This document shows, in pieces, positions 18,451-26,240 of a DNA stretch of 64,000 bases. The stretch is from UBA6168 sp964423205. Lineage in GTDB: Bacteria > Bacteroidota > Bacteroidia > Chitinophagales > Saprospiraceae. Position 1 is the stretch's first letter. Each line of letters starts with the position of its first letter. Position numbers and translations under genes: made by a program. Below the pieces are notes generated by a model. The model worked only from the letters and a program-made list of their open reading frames with translations, was not told where the DNA came from and did not search any database. The DNA lies in NCBI GenBank assembly GCA_964423205.1, contig CAYRDX010000013.1, positions 1 through 64,000 of the forward strand, in the 5' to 3' direction.

Positions 18451-19305
18451 ATGAAAAATATCTTCACCTTTTTACTGCTTTTGATAGCCATAAGTCTTTC
18501 TGCTCAGGACCTGAAGACACCCACTTTGAGTCCCTTTTCAGAAATCAAACAGGAGATTGGTCTCACAGAAATCACCCTGCAATATGCCAGGCCTTCGGCA
18601 AAAGGGCGTAAGGTCTTTGGTGATTTGGTACCCTATGGCGCTGTTTGGAGAACAGGGGCGAATGCTTCCACCAAAATCATCCTGAACGAAGCATGTACCA
18701 TTGGAGGAAAGCCGGTTGAAAAAGGCACTTACGCCCTCTACACCATTCCGGGGGAAAAGAGCTGGACCATCATCATTCATACCAACACTTCCCTGAGGAG
18801 CCTGGCCGGCGATGCCTACAAACCCGAAAATGACCTATTTCGTTTCGAGGTTCCTGTGAAACTCAATCCCATCACAGAAGAAACCTTCACCATCCAGTTT
18901 GCGGATTTGACCACCAACTCCTGTAATATCCGGCTGACCTGGGAGAACACCCTGATTAACATCCCTGTGGCTGTGGACGTTGACTCAAAAATCACAGCGC
19001 AGATGGAGGAACTGCTCAAAAATCCGGATGCCATCAAACACGGTACTTATTTTGAAGCTGCGCAATACTACCTGCATAATGGCAAAGACCTTAAAACAGC
19101 CTTAAACTGGATAAATGCTGCTCTGGAAAAAAGCAAGGACAACTTCAGGTATGGCTTGCTGAAAGCGAAAATCCTTGCTGCCGATGGAAAGAAAAAAGAG
19201 GCGATGGAAACCATCAACCTCGCTTATGAATGGGCTGTGAAAGCCAACAATTCCAATTACATGGAGCAGACTTCATTGTTCAGGAAAGAGTTGGAGAGGA
19301 AGTAA
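18451..19305 (+). CDS. DUF2911 domain secreted protein
   Basis: This 284-residue protein has a signal peptide (about 1-19, ending SLSAQ). A DUF2911 domain spans about 30-170, with the strongly conserved block SAKGRKVFGDLVPYGAVWRTGAN and GTYALYTIPG. A C-terminal helical region (about 195-284) has a TPR-like look (YFEAAQYYLHNGKDLKTAL). The function of DUF2911 is unknown; it is common in Bacteroidota. It diverges from the S9 peptidase gene. Confidence 0.88.
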   Translation: MKNIFTFLLLLIAISLSAQDLKTPTLSPFSEIKQEIGLTEITLQYARPSAKGRKVFGDLVPYGAVWRTGANASTKIILNEACTIGGKPVEKGTYALYTIPGEKSWTIIIHTNTSLRSLAGDAYKPENDLFRFEVPVKLNPITEETFTIQFADLTTNSCNIRLTWENTLINIPVAVDVDSKITAQMEELLKNPDAIKHGTYFEAAQYYLHNGKDLKTALNWINAALEKSKDNFRYGLLKAKILAADGKKKEAMETINLAYEWAVKANNSNYMEQTSLFRKELERK

Positions 19306-19706
19306 TAGTGGGTACTGCCCTATTTTGTTCATGCTTTACAAGCATGACATATTGCTCTCGCAACTTTACATAAGGCAGCCTATTGACAGATGGAATTCCT
19401 GTTTTGAAATGTATTTATTATCTCAGTAGTGTCCGGTTAAGAAATTTAGATTTAACTTTAGTTCTTTGAAAGTCAATGATTTATAAAGGTTTTAGCTTGT
19501 GAACGATTTGAAATTGTTTCCTTCCGTTCAAAATAGAGCGGAAGATGTACAAAGGAAAATATGTTTTTGCCCAAATCATGGAACTGGTTCATCCAGAGGA
19601 ATTCGACCGGTGTGTGTCGAAGTACAATGGCAACTACCGTGTCAGGGAATTCAGTTGCTGGCACCAGTTCCTCAGCCTGAGCCTCGGCCGATTGACCCAC
19701 CTTGAA

Positions 19707-19724
19707 CTCCGATAGCTATCGGAG
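19707..19724. repeat. 18-bp palindrome CTCCGATAGCTATCGGAG in transposase
   Basis: A perfect palindrome inside the IS4 transposase, introducing TAG between LTHLELR and RDLVTCL. It belongs to the GATAGCTATC subgroup also seen at 46339-46356 and 56267-56284. Confidence 0.85.
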
Positions 19725-20203
19725 CCGTGACCTGGTGACCTGCTTACAGGCCCACGAAAACAAGTTGTACCACTTGGGGCTGACCAAGGGCATTAGCAAG
19801 AGCACACTTGCCGACGCCAACGAGCGGCGGGACTGGTAGATTTATTCCGACCTCGCCCAGTTGCTCATCCGGAAGGCCCGGCTGCTGAACCCGCAGACGG
19901 TGGACCTGGAAGGCCTTGAACTGGACAACCGTATCTATGCGCTCGACTCCACGACCATCGACCTCTGCCTGGAAGTGTTCTGGTGGGCGAAGTTCCGAAA
20001 GCACAAAGCGGCCATAAAGCTGCACACATTGCTGGACGTCCGCTGCCAGATACCCTGTTTCATCCACATCACGGACGGGCTGACCCACGACGTGAACGTG
20101 CTGGATGTCCTTGACTTTGAAACAGGCGCCTTCTATGTCATGGACAAAGGCTATCTGAATTGGCAACGCCTTTCTGCATAACCGAGTCCCAAGCGTACTT
20201 CGA

Positions 20204-20380
20204 AGCTGTCTCAAAAGACCCTTGTGTTTTCTTCTTGCAAAACGAAACTTTATTTCCCGCAGATTTACGCCGATAGACTCGCGGATTCCGCAGTCCGAAT
20301 CATCTGCGCTAAGCGAATCATCTGCGAAAATTTGCGGGAGAATCCGCGAAACCTGCGGGAAAATTACTTGTGATACAGCC
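20204..20380. mobile_element. MITE-like repeat, copy 1 (177 bp) inside IS4 transposase
   Basis: The ends are (A/G)GCTGT(C/A)TCA and TGATACAGCC, an inverted pair. The interior is rich in GCGGGAAA/TTTCCCGC and ATCTGCG units that can fold on themselves. A near copy lies at 43172-43430. It has no coding capacity. The flanking TCG triplets (20200-20202 and 20381-20383) could be a 3-bp target duplication, which I regard as tentative. Confidence 0.75.
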
Positions 20381-20651
20381 TCGGGCAAAGGACAACCTGG
20401 CTTTCGTGCGGGTCTATTCCCACCCGCTGGACAGGTCGACGGGCTTGGTTTGTGACCAGACCATCCGGCTTAAGAACTACTCTGCTGCAAAGAACTACCC
20501 CAAGCACCTGAGACGAATCAAGTATCATGACAAAGAACTCGGCAAAACCTTCGTCTTTCTGACCAACCATTTTGAAGCAAGGGCCATTGAAATTGCCCTG
20601 CTATACAAGTATCGCTGGCAGATTGAGCTTTTTTTCAAGTGGATAAAACAA

Positions 20652-20667
20652 TCCCGAGTACTCGGGA
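20652..20667. repeat. 16-bp palindrome TCCCGAGTACTCGGGA in transposase
   Basis: A perfect palindrome between WIKQ and the out-of-frame continuation KIKVFWGESANAVK of the transposase, shifting the frame. The same core occurs at 28718-28733 and, with one centre base changed, at 47339-47354. Confidence 0.85.
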
Positions 20668-20925
20668 AAAATCAAGGTCTTTTGGGGAGAAAGCGCAAAT
20701 GCCGTCAAAACCCAGGTTTGGGTGGCTGTCTGCACTTATGTTCTGGTCGCCATTTTGAGAGAAAAGCTCAAAATTTCGCAAACCATGAACGAAATATTAC
20801 AAATATTGAGTGTCTCGGTTTTTGATAAAACCCCTGTAAATCAATTACTTATCAAAGAGCAATTACAAAATCAAAATCCGGATGCTTCTAACCAATTGAT
20901 TCTCTTTTAGTTAGAACCGGACACT

Positions 20926-21289
20926 AATGGGACAAAAAAAACTCCAAAGGAACGAATTCCAAAGGAGCGAACTCCAAAGGAGCGAACTCCAAAGGAGCGA
21001 ACTCCAAAGGAGCGAAAAGGTAAATCACACAGGGGTTACCATTGGGTCTATTACGACCCTGGCGGCAAACAAACCGCTTTTATTTACGATGCTGGCAGGG
21101 GTGGTCAATATCCCCGGGAACATTTGGAAAACTTCAAAGGTCATCTGCAAACAGATGGCTATAAGGTCTATGATTTTTTTGACCAGAATGGCTGCCAGAT
21201 TACTTTGGTAGGCTGCATGGCACATGCTCGCCGCAAATTTGAACACGTACTGGATAATGACAAGGAGCGGGTGATTCTGGTGGATGTTT
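20926..21289 (+). pseudogene. IS66-family transposase (TnpC) fragment
   Basis: In the frame beginning at 20941 the sequence reads five TPKER-like repeats, then KGKSHRGYHWVYYDPGGKQ. It continues through QTDGYKVYDFFDQNGCQITLVGCMAHARRKFEHVLDNDKERV and stops at 21287-21289. The HRGYHWVY, LQTDGY and GCMAHARRKF motifs are IS66 TnpC core signatures. The 5' part is cut by the IS4 end at 20925 and the 3' part is missing, so only about 90 catalytic-domain residues remain. Confidence 0.88.
20940..21014 (+). repeat. 15-bp tandem repeat, five copies
   Basis: The unit AACTCCAAAGGAGCG repeats five times (first two copies with one change each), encoding a TPKER pentapeptide in the frame of the IS66 remnant. 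There are no spacers, so it is not a CRISPR array; slippage expansion is the simplest cause. Confidence 0.9.
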
Positions 21290-21311
21290 AATGGTATTTG
21301 TAGTTTACCGG

Positions 21312-21500
21312 ATGGTTACGAATGAAAAACTGAGTGAAGGATGGTATGCCTGGTCGCATGGTGGTGATTGGATTACCATAGAAATGAAAAATTAGGACAA
21401 TAACTGCGACGTTTTTCTGATGAAAAAAGACGGCACCGGCAAACTCCGGTTAACGGATGACCCTACTCTGGAACAGGCTCCTGTGTTTGTTCGGAGATGA
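21312..21500 (+). pseudogene. Remnant of a TolB/PD40 beta-propeller protein C-terminus
   Basis: One frame reads SEGWYAWSHGGDWITIEMKN, a TAG at 21393-21395, then DNNCDVFLMKKDGTGKLRLT and DDPTLEQAPVFVRR before a TGA. The pattern WSxxGxWI...DVFLMKxDGTGxLRLTDDP is that of PD40/TolB-like propeller blades at the end of such proteins. With no start region and an internal stop, this is a decayed tail. It lies immediately after the IS66 fragment. Confidence 0.55.
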
Positions 21501-21548
21501 TTCACAACAATAGTTAGGTGAAATCGGTGATGAAGAAATTGCCCGATT

Positions 21549-22313
21549 TCAATTTCGCATCCGCTGTTGCATCATTTCAGAATAGGTTCTGTAATCCAGA
21601 TTGGCTGGCGATGATACCATGAAAATATCGCCTGCTTCACTACTTTCCACAATCAATTCCTCTGCGTCATTTAGGATAATGAAATCATCCGTTTTTACTT
21701 CTTCTCCATTTATTCTCAGACTTCCACCGAGTACATATAAGGAGTGAACCTTATCCCTTGAAACTGGCCGTTTGTAATTGGCTTTTTCAAAATTGAAGCG
21801 CAGCACTTCCAGTCCCGGTGTATCCAGTGTAATAGGTGAACCTTCGCCAATGTAAGTCTTTACTGTTACATCACCAGTCTTGCTTACGGGAAGGTTTTCC
21901 GATTTATAATCATCATAGGAAGCGGGCTGATTCAGTGTTCTTGAAAGGTTAGGGTCGAACCAGATTTGAAAGATGGCTCCTCCCTCAGACAGGTATTCTG
22001 CATGGCTGATTCCATTGCCAGAGCGGATGATTTGTGCATCTCCAGCCCTTAGTGTTCTCCATTCCTGAAGTTTTGTATCGTAGTGCCGGATATGATTTTT
22101 GAGCACAAAACTCATGATTTCAAAACCCTGATGAGGGTGCAGTCCAATGGTACTTTCCACTTTTGCTTCGGCATAAGCCCAATAAAAAAGGTTGGAGTAA
22201 GGACGAATACTGCCTCCGTCCTGGGGGAAGCCGATAGGTTTGTTTTCCACAATTTCGCCACCGTTAAAAGCTCCGTAGGCTTGTTTGTCTTTCGGAATAA
22301 TTTGCATTGCCAT
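21549..22313 (-). CDS. Pirin family protein
   Basis: A bicupin protein of about 254 residues from MAMQIIPKDKQAYGAF. The pirin N-terminal cupin shows HPHQGFEIMSFVL and the downstream GDAQIIRSGNGISHAE, giving the metal-binding His/Glu set. A C-terminal pirin domain follows (GEGSPITLDTPGLEV to DYRTYSEMMQQRM). Pirins are iron proteins acting as quercetinases or redox-sensing regulators; the role here is unknown. A longer frame to 22391 adds 26 residues without family resemblance, and 22313 leaves room for the divergent thiL promoter. Confidence 0.9.
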   Translation of the reverse strand: MAMQIIPKDKQAYGAFNGGEIVENKPIGFPQDGGSIRPYSNLFYWAYAEAKVESTIGLHPHQGFEIMSFVLKNHIRHYDTKLQEWRTLRAGDAQIIRSGNGISHAEYLSEGGAIFQIWFDPNLSRTLNQPASYDDYKSENLPVSKTGDVTVKTYIGEGSPITLDTPGLEVLRFNFEKANYKRPVSRDKVHSLYVLGGSLRINGEEVKTDDFIILNDAEELIVESSEAGDIFMVSSPANLDYRTYSEMMQQRMRN

Positions 22314-22383
22314 ATTTTTTGATTTGGAACTAAACAACCGGTGATCATTCTGGTTCAAAGCCCGTCCGCCAGACTGGTTTTTG

Positions 22384-22417
22384 TTTGCCAATACTAATCC
22401 TTGGTTGACTACCTTTG
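22384..22417 (+). promoter_or_regulatory. Putative Bacteroidota-type promoter of thiL
   Basis: TTTG at 22384-22387 and TACCTTTG at 22410-22417 fit the -33 TTTG and -7 TAnnTTTG elements used by the main sigma factor of Bacteroidota, with a 22-base spacer. The -7 element ends 20 bases before the ATG at 22438. Confidence 0.45.
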
Positions 22418-22437
22418 CAGCAACTTAAAAACAAGAC

Positions 22438-23475
22438 ATGCAACAAGAAGAGCTGAAAAGAATGGAGATAAACGAACTCGGTGAATTTGGACTCATCGAA
22501 CACCTGACATCAGGATTTGAGCTTCGAAATGAATCATCTCTGGTTGGAGTGGGTGATGATGCTGCCGTAATTGATAATGGGAATTCATTGACCATAGTCT
22601 CAACTGACCTGTTAATTGAGGGCATTCATTTTGACCTTATGTACTATCCACTCAAACATTTGGGTTATAAATCGGTGGTGGTGAATCTGTCAGATATTTA
22701 TGCAATGAACGCACAGCCAAAGCAGATCACCGTGTCTATTGCTATGTCGAACCGGTTTAGCGTGGAAGCTTTGGACCAGTTGTACGATGGTATCCGTGCG
22801 GCCTGTGATTTTTACGGTGTCGATTTGGTGGGGGGCGATACTACTTCTTCCAATAAGGGACTTATCATTTCCGTAACGGCTATTGGTCAGGGGGAAAAGG
22901 AAAAACTGACTTACCGGAGCGGTGCCAAACCGGGTGATCTTATTTGTGTTACAGGCGATTTGGGTGGTGCTTTTCTCGGGCTTCAAATCATGGAGAGGGA
23001 GAAACATATCTATTTGTCGAACCCACAGATTCAACCCGACCTTGAAGAGCAGAAGTATATTGTGGGCCGTTTTCTGAAGCCGGAAGCCCGGAAGGACATG
23101 ATTGAGATTTTCGAAAAGAACCGGCTTGTACCCACTTCGATGATTGATGTATCGGATGGCATTTCTTCCGACCTGATGCACATCTGCAAAGCATCCAATG
23201 TTGGGGCTATTATCGAGGAAACCGGAGTACCCATTCACGAGGAAGCCAAGTTTATGGCTCTCAAGTTTAAATTGGACCCTCTGACTTGTGCTTTGAACGG
23301 TGGGGAAGATTATGAACTGCTTTTCACCATTGACCCCAAGGATTTGGAAAAAGTAAGGTTGTTGCCCGACATCTATATCATGGGTGAAATTACAGAAGCC
23401 AGTGAAGGTGTGAAACTCCACAGCTCTGGTGGTACAATTCATGACCTGATGGCGCAGGGGTGGAAGCATTTCTAA
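22438..23475 (+). CDS. thiL: Thiamine-monophosphate kinase
   Basis: ThiL phosphorylates thiamine monophosphate to thiamine pyrophosphate with ATP, the last step of TPP synthesis. The protein (345 residues) has the AIR-synthase fold. It shows ELGEFGLIEHL, the Mg/ATP loop VGDDAAVI, STDLLIEGIHFD, VVNLSDIYAMNAQP and VGGDTTSSNKGL. These are followed by CVTGDLGGA, MIDVSDGISSDL and NGGEDYELLFT, all characteristic. The start may instead be the in-frame ATG at 22462 (MEINELGEFG), which is closer to the family N-terminus. It links to the TPP-riboswitch receptor at 46.5 kb as part of thiamine metabolism. Confidence 0.94.
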   Translation: MQQEELKRMEINELGEFGLIEHLTSGFELRNESSLVGVGDDAAVIDNGNSLTIVSTDLLIEGIHFDLMYYPLKHLGYKSVVVNLSDIYAMNAQPKQITVSIAMSNRFSVEALDQLYDGIRAACDFYGVDLVGGDTTSSNKGLIISVTAIGQGEKEKLTYRSGAKPGDLICVTGDLGGAFLGLQIMEREKHIYLSNPQIQPDLEEQKYIVGRFLKPEARKDMIEIFEKNRLVPTSMIDVSDGISSDLMHICKASNVGAIIEETGVPIHEEAKFMALKFKLDPLTCALNGGEDYELLFTIDPKDLEKVRLLPDIYIMGEITEASEGVKLHSSGGTIHDLMAQGWKHF

Positions 23476-23539
23476 AGTGAAGAGTTCGAAGCAAAAAAAT
23501 TGAACAAGCAATATTGCCAGGCTAATTTGTCAGACTATC

Positions 23540-23857
23540 ATGAAAAAACTAACCTTTTTCCTTTTTGCTGTGCTCGTACTCATGGCATGTAACCGCCCAA
23601 GTGAAATAGAGAAATACGGTCTACACTATCAAAAAAATAATGACTACGAGAGTTTGAATAAGGTAGTGGAGTTGATGGAACTGAACGTTGACTCATCTTA
23701 TGTCCGCAGTATTTTGGGAGAACCCATCGATTTTGGTTTTGATTTCCGGTACTTGATCGATTCCATCGGACCCAATGGTTGTCAGGTTGGAGCTGTATTT
23801 CACATCAATGAACATGGTAAAATTGACCAAAAGTGGATTGATGAAATTTGCGAATAA
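23540..23857 (+). CDS. Small lipoprotein of unknown function
   Basis: A 105-residue protein with a lipoprotein signal (LFAVLVLMAC, lipidated Cys at about residue 17) and a short globular part (EIEKYGLHYQKNNDYESLNK to KIDQKWIDEICE). The sequence VDSSYVRSILGEPIDFGFDF resembles SmpA/BamE-like lipoproteins in which a short helix precedes a GxP turn, but the match is too weak to name. It lies 64 bases after thiL and may be co-transcribed. Confidence 0.75.
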   Translation: MKKLTFFLFAVLVLMACNRPSEIEKYGLHYQKNNDYESLNKVVELMELNVDSSYVRSILGEPIDFGFDFRYLIDSIGPNGCQVGAVFHINEHGKIDQKWIDEICE

Positions 23858-24167
23858 CTTCATCAACTATAGGTTTTGAATTTTGCTCCTTAATTATGTG
23901 AGTTGACAAACTGATTGTGGAATATGCTGCCCATGCATAGGTTCTGAACATTTTTCTACTTTAACAGAAAAGTGGGTTCTCCAATTTAATAATCACGTAC
24001 ACCGGGGATGAGGAGTACTGTTGTCTGAACTTGCAGATGTGCCTTGCTTTCAGTTAGATTTGTGTTTCACTAGACCTTAACCTTGGCTCTGTTTTCCCGT
24101 AATTACAGGTTTATTACAGCGTTGTTGAAAAAAAAAGCCCTGACTTTACCTTAATAGTTCTAACCAA
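23858..24167. other. Intergenic region, about 310 bases
   Basis: AT-rich spacer upstream of the pyruvate kinase gene. I see no RNA gene, hairpin or repeat; the promoter of the pyruvate kinase gene should be here. Confidence 0.4.
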
Positions 24168-26060
24168 ATGTCCAGTATAAAATCAAACGATAAGATTCCG
24201 GCACCACCTTGCGAGACTGCACCTGTGGAACCTCTGATAGCCCAATTATTGGACTTGCGTAAGGAAATGCTGCAACGCGAGCGAGTTTGTAAATCCCTTC
24301 CCAAAGTTCATCCTTCCCATGTTAAGAGTGGCCGCAACCTCATCCACTATATGGTCATGCGACTACATGATTTACGCGATTTGCAAGTGCCGCTTGGAGA
24401 ATGGGGGCTTTCCTCATTAGGCCGCGCGGAAAGGAAAGTACAAGCCACCATTGATATGGTGCTTCATGTTTTACATGTACTGGCAGGTAAAAAGTGGAAG
24501 CCCCGTGAGAAACCGCCCATTTGTTTCACTGATGCGAGGAAAAAGCTTGAGGGGAATACGGCAGCGCTGTTGGGTGAAGTTCCTCCAGGGAGACGTGTTC
24601 GCATAATGGTTACCATGCCATCAGAGGCAGCTACTAACTACGACCTGGTGAAAAACCTGCTCCAGAACGGAATGAACTGTGCCCGCATTAACAGCGTGAA
24701 CGATGGGCCGGAAAGCTGGAACAAGATGATCTTCAATATCCGGAAAGCTTCCCAGATAACAGGAAAACCCTGCAAAATTCTGATGGATTTGGGTGGACCA
24801 AAGTTGAGAACGGCTCCACTGGCTCCAGGTCCCAGGGTTGTGAAGGTCAGACCTCGGCGGAATGAAATCGGTGAGGTCATTCATCCCGCTCACATCTGGA
24901 TTAGTCCCGAAGAATTTCCTGTCGATAGCCCCGAACCTGCTGATGCTTCATTATATGCTCCTGCCGATTGGTTAATTCAATGTGAACCGGGTGACCAGTT
25001 GCTGTTAACTGATGCACGAGGCTCGAAGAGGAGGCTCAAAGTGGAAAAGGAATACCAGGAAGGGCTAATGGTTTCGTCAACTCGTTCCATCTATTTTGTA
25101 CCCGGCCTGAAATTGACACTTAAAAAGAAAAAGGGTAAAGTAAAAATTAAAAAGGCGGCCATTGAGGGTAAAATACCAAGTAAAGACAGCTTTATTCCAT
25201 TGAGTCTTGGTGACCATCTGAAATTATTGCGATCAAATGGTGTTGTAGTTGCTTTGGATGAAAAAGAGATAGGAATTGAGTACCACTCCATTGGTTGCTC
25301 TATTCCCGAAGTGCTCAATGATGTGCAAATCGGTGAGCCAATTTGGTTTGATGACGGTAAAATTGGAGGTGTCATAGAAAGCCTGGAAGAGGACCACGTT
25401 CTCGTGAAAATAACCCATACCCGCCCCAATGGGGAACGCCTTCGTGGACTAAAAGGTATCAACCTTCCTGACAGCAATCTGAAACTGCGAGCCATGAGTC
25501 AGGAGGACCTGGAACACCTCAAGTTTGCAGTAAATCACTGCGACATGGTTGGCCTCTCTTTTATCAACAGTCCAAAAGATGTTCTCGACCTCATTGAGGA
25601 ACTCAACAAATTGACTAAATCCCCACCCGGTATTGTTGTGAAAATTGAAACGCGCCAAGCCTTTGATAACCTGCCTACTATTATCCTGACGGCCATGCGT
25701 ACTTCTCTGTTTGGTGTCATGATTGCCCGTGGAGACCTAGCCATTGAATGCGGGTTTGGGCGTTTGGCTGAAATTCAGGAGGAGATACTGTGGATTTCAG
25801 AAGCTGCCCATGCCCCTGTTATATGGGCCACCCAAGTATTGGAAGCTTTGGCTAAGGAAGGTCAACCCTCACGGGCGGAAGTTACCGATGCGGCAATGGG
25901 TCAGCGCTCGGAATGTATTATGCTCAACAAAGGGGAACACATCGTAGAAGCTACTAAAGCTCTTTCGGATATCCTCGAGCGCATGCAGGACCATCAGACC
26001 AAGAAAAGGGCCTTACTCCGCAAACTGCAATTGGCGGATAAGTTTTTTATGAATGGTTGA
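24168..26060 (+). CDS. Atypical long pyruvate kinase
   Basis: Converts phosphoenolpyruvate and ADP to pyruvate and ATP, if active. At 630 residues it is longer than the usual 470-480. A helical N-terminal extension covers about 1-130, and the barrel starts near RIMVTMPSEAATNYDLVKNL. The usual NxSHG is replaced by ARINSVNDGPE; the metal/phosphate loop is LMDLGGPKLRT. A large B-domain insertion spans about 235-400. Downstream, GLSFINSPKD, VVKIETRQAFDN, ARGDLAIECGFGRLAEIQEE and WATQVLEALAKEGQPSRAEVTDAA carry the catalytic Lys, Glu, Asp and the active-site Thr region. The regulatory C-terminal domain is absent. Related long forms exist in other bacteria; the allosteric behaviour would differ. Confidence 0.82.
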   Translation: MSSIKSNDKIPAPPCETAPVEPLIAQLLDLRKEMLQRERVCKSLPKVHPSHVKSGRNLIHYMVMRLHDLRDLQVPLGEWGLSSLGRAERKVQATIDMVLHVLHVLAGKKWKPREKPPICFTDARKKLEGNTAALLGEVPPGRRVRIMVTMPSEAATNYDLVKNLLQNGMNCARINSVNDGPESWNKMIFNIRKASQITGKPCKILMDLGGPKLRTAPLAPGPRVVKVRPRRNEIGEVIHPAHIWISPEEFPVDSPEPADASLYAPADWLIQCEPGDQLLLTDARGSKRRLKVEKEYQEGLMVSSTRSIYFVPGLKLTLKKKKGKVKIKKAAIEGKIPSKDSFIPLSLGDHLKLLRSNGVVVALDEKEIGIEYHSIGCSIPEVLNDVQIGEPIWFDDGKIGGVIESLEEDHVLVKITHTRPNGERLRGLKGINLPDSNLKLRAMSQEDLEHLKFAVNHCDMVGLSFINSPKDVLDLIEELNKLTKSPPGIVVKIETRQAFDNLPTIILTAMRTSLFGVMIARGDLAIECGFGRLAEIQEEILWISEAAHAPVIWATQVLEALAKEGQPSRAEVTDAAMGQRSECIMLNKGEHIVEATKALSDILERMQDHQTKKRALLRKLQLADKFFMNG

Positions 26061-26064
26061 GAAT

Positions 26065-26237
26065 GTGGTTTGAAAGTAGTTTGAGTGGTTTGAAAGTTGT
26101 TTGAGTGGTTTGAAAGTTGTTTGAAGGTTGTTAACCCCCAAACAGCTACTTTCGAACGACCATCAAACGACCATCAAACGACCATCAAACCACCATCAAA
26201 CAACCTTCAAACAACCTTCAAACAACCTTCAAACTAC
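26065..26237. repeat. Repeat-built inverted repeat between two convergent genes
   Basis: Three 20-bp units (GTGGTTTGAAAGTTGTTTGA, 26065-26124) are followed by a short centre. Seven 11-bp units of the CATCAAACGAC / CTTCAAACAAC type then run from 26161 to 26237. The arms are complementary in register (GTTTGAAGGTTG against CAACCTTCAAAC), so the region can fold into a long hairpin serving both convergent genes. The same units recur at 28739-28779. Confidence 0.85.
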
Positions 26238-26240
26238 GTC

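Larger units (their letters stand above)
19545..20910 (+). pseudogene. IS4-family transposase (DUF4372 plus DDE), multiply disrupted
   Basis: The frame starts MYKGKYVFAQIMELVHPEEF. It is broken by an 18-bp palindrome at 19707-19724 bringing a TAG, a TAG in RRDW-stop-IYSDLAQ (about 19838), a small deletion near 20171, the MITE-like insertion 20204-20380, and a 16-bp palindrome at 20652-20667 that shifts the frame. DDE residues are still readable: ALDSTTIDL (D), FYVMDKGY (D) and YRWQIELFFKWIK (the Y-R-E-K signature). The terminal part resumes as WVAVCTYVLVAILREKLK and ends NQLILF. It cannot encode an active enzyme. Confidence 0.9.
19428..20925 (+). mobile_element. IS4-family insertion sequence, degenerate
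   Basis: Terminal inverted repeats AGTGTCCGGTT (19428) and its complement (ending 20925) match over 11 bases. The span is 1498 bases; removing the 177-base internal MITE-like insertion gives about 1.3 kb, normal for an IS4-family element. I see no convincing target duplication (left flank CTC, right flank AATGG), suggesting later rearrangement. The right end abuts an IS66 transposase remnant. Confidence 0.85.

Noticed and set aside
20940..21014. Possible CRISPR array
   Set aside because: The 15-bp units are contiguous with no spacers and encode a pentapeptide in the IS66 frame; no cas genes nearby.
22690..23511. Long minus-strand open frame opposite thiL
   Set aside because: thiL shows all family motifs on the plus strand; the antisense frame has no recognisable domain and an unlikely composition.
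26161..26237. Possible CRISPR or iteron origin
   Set aside because: Units of 11 bp without spacers, complementary to the neighbouring array; no replication initiator gene in the vicinity.
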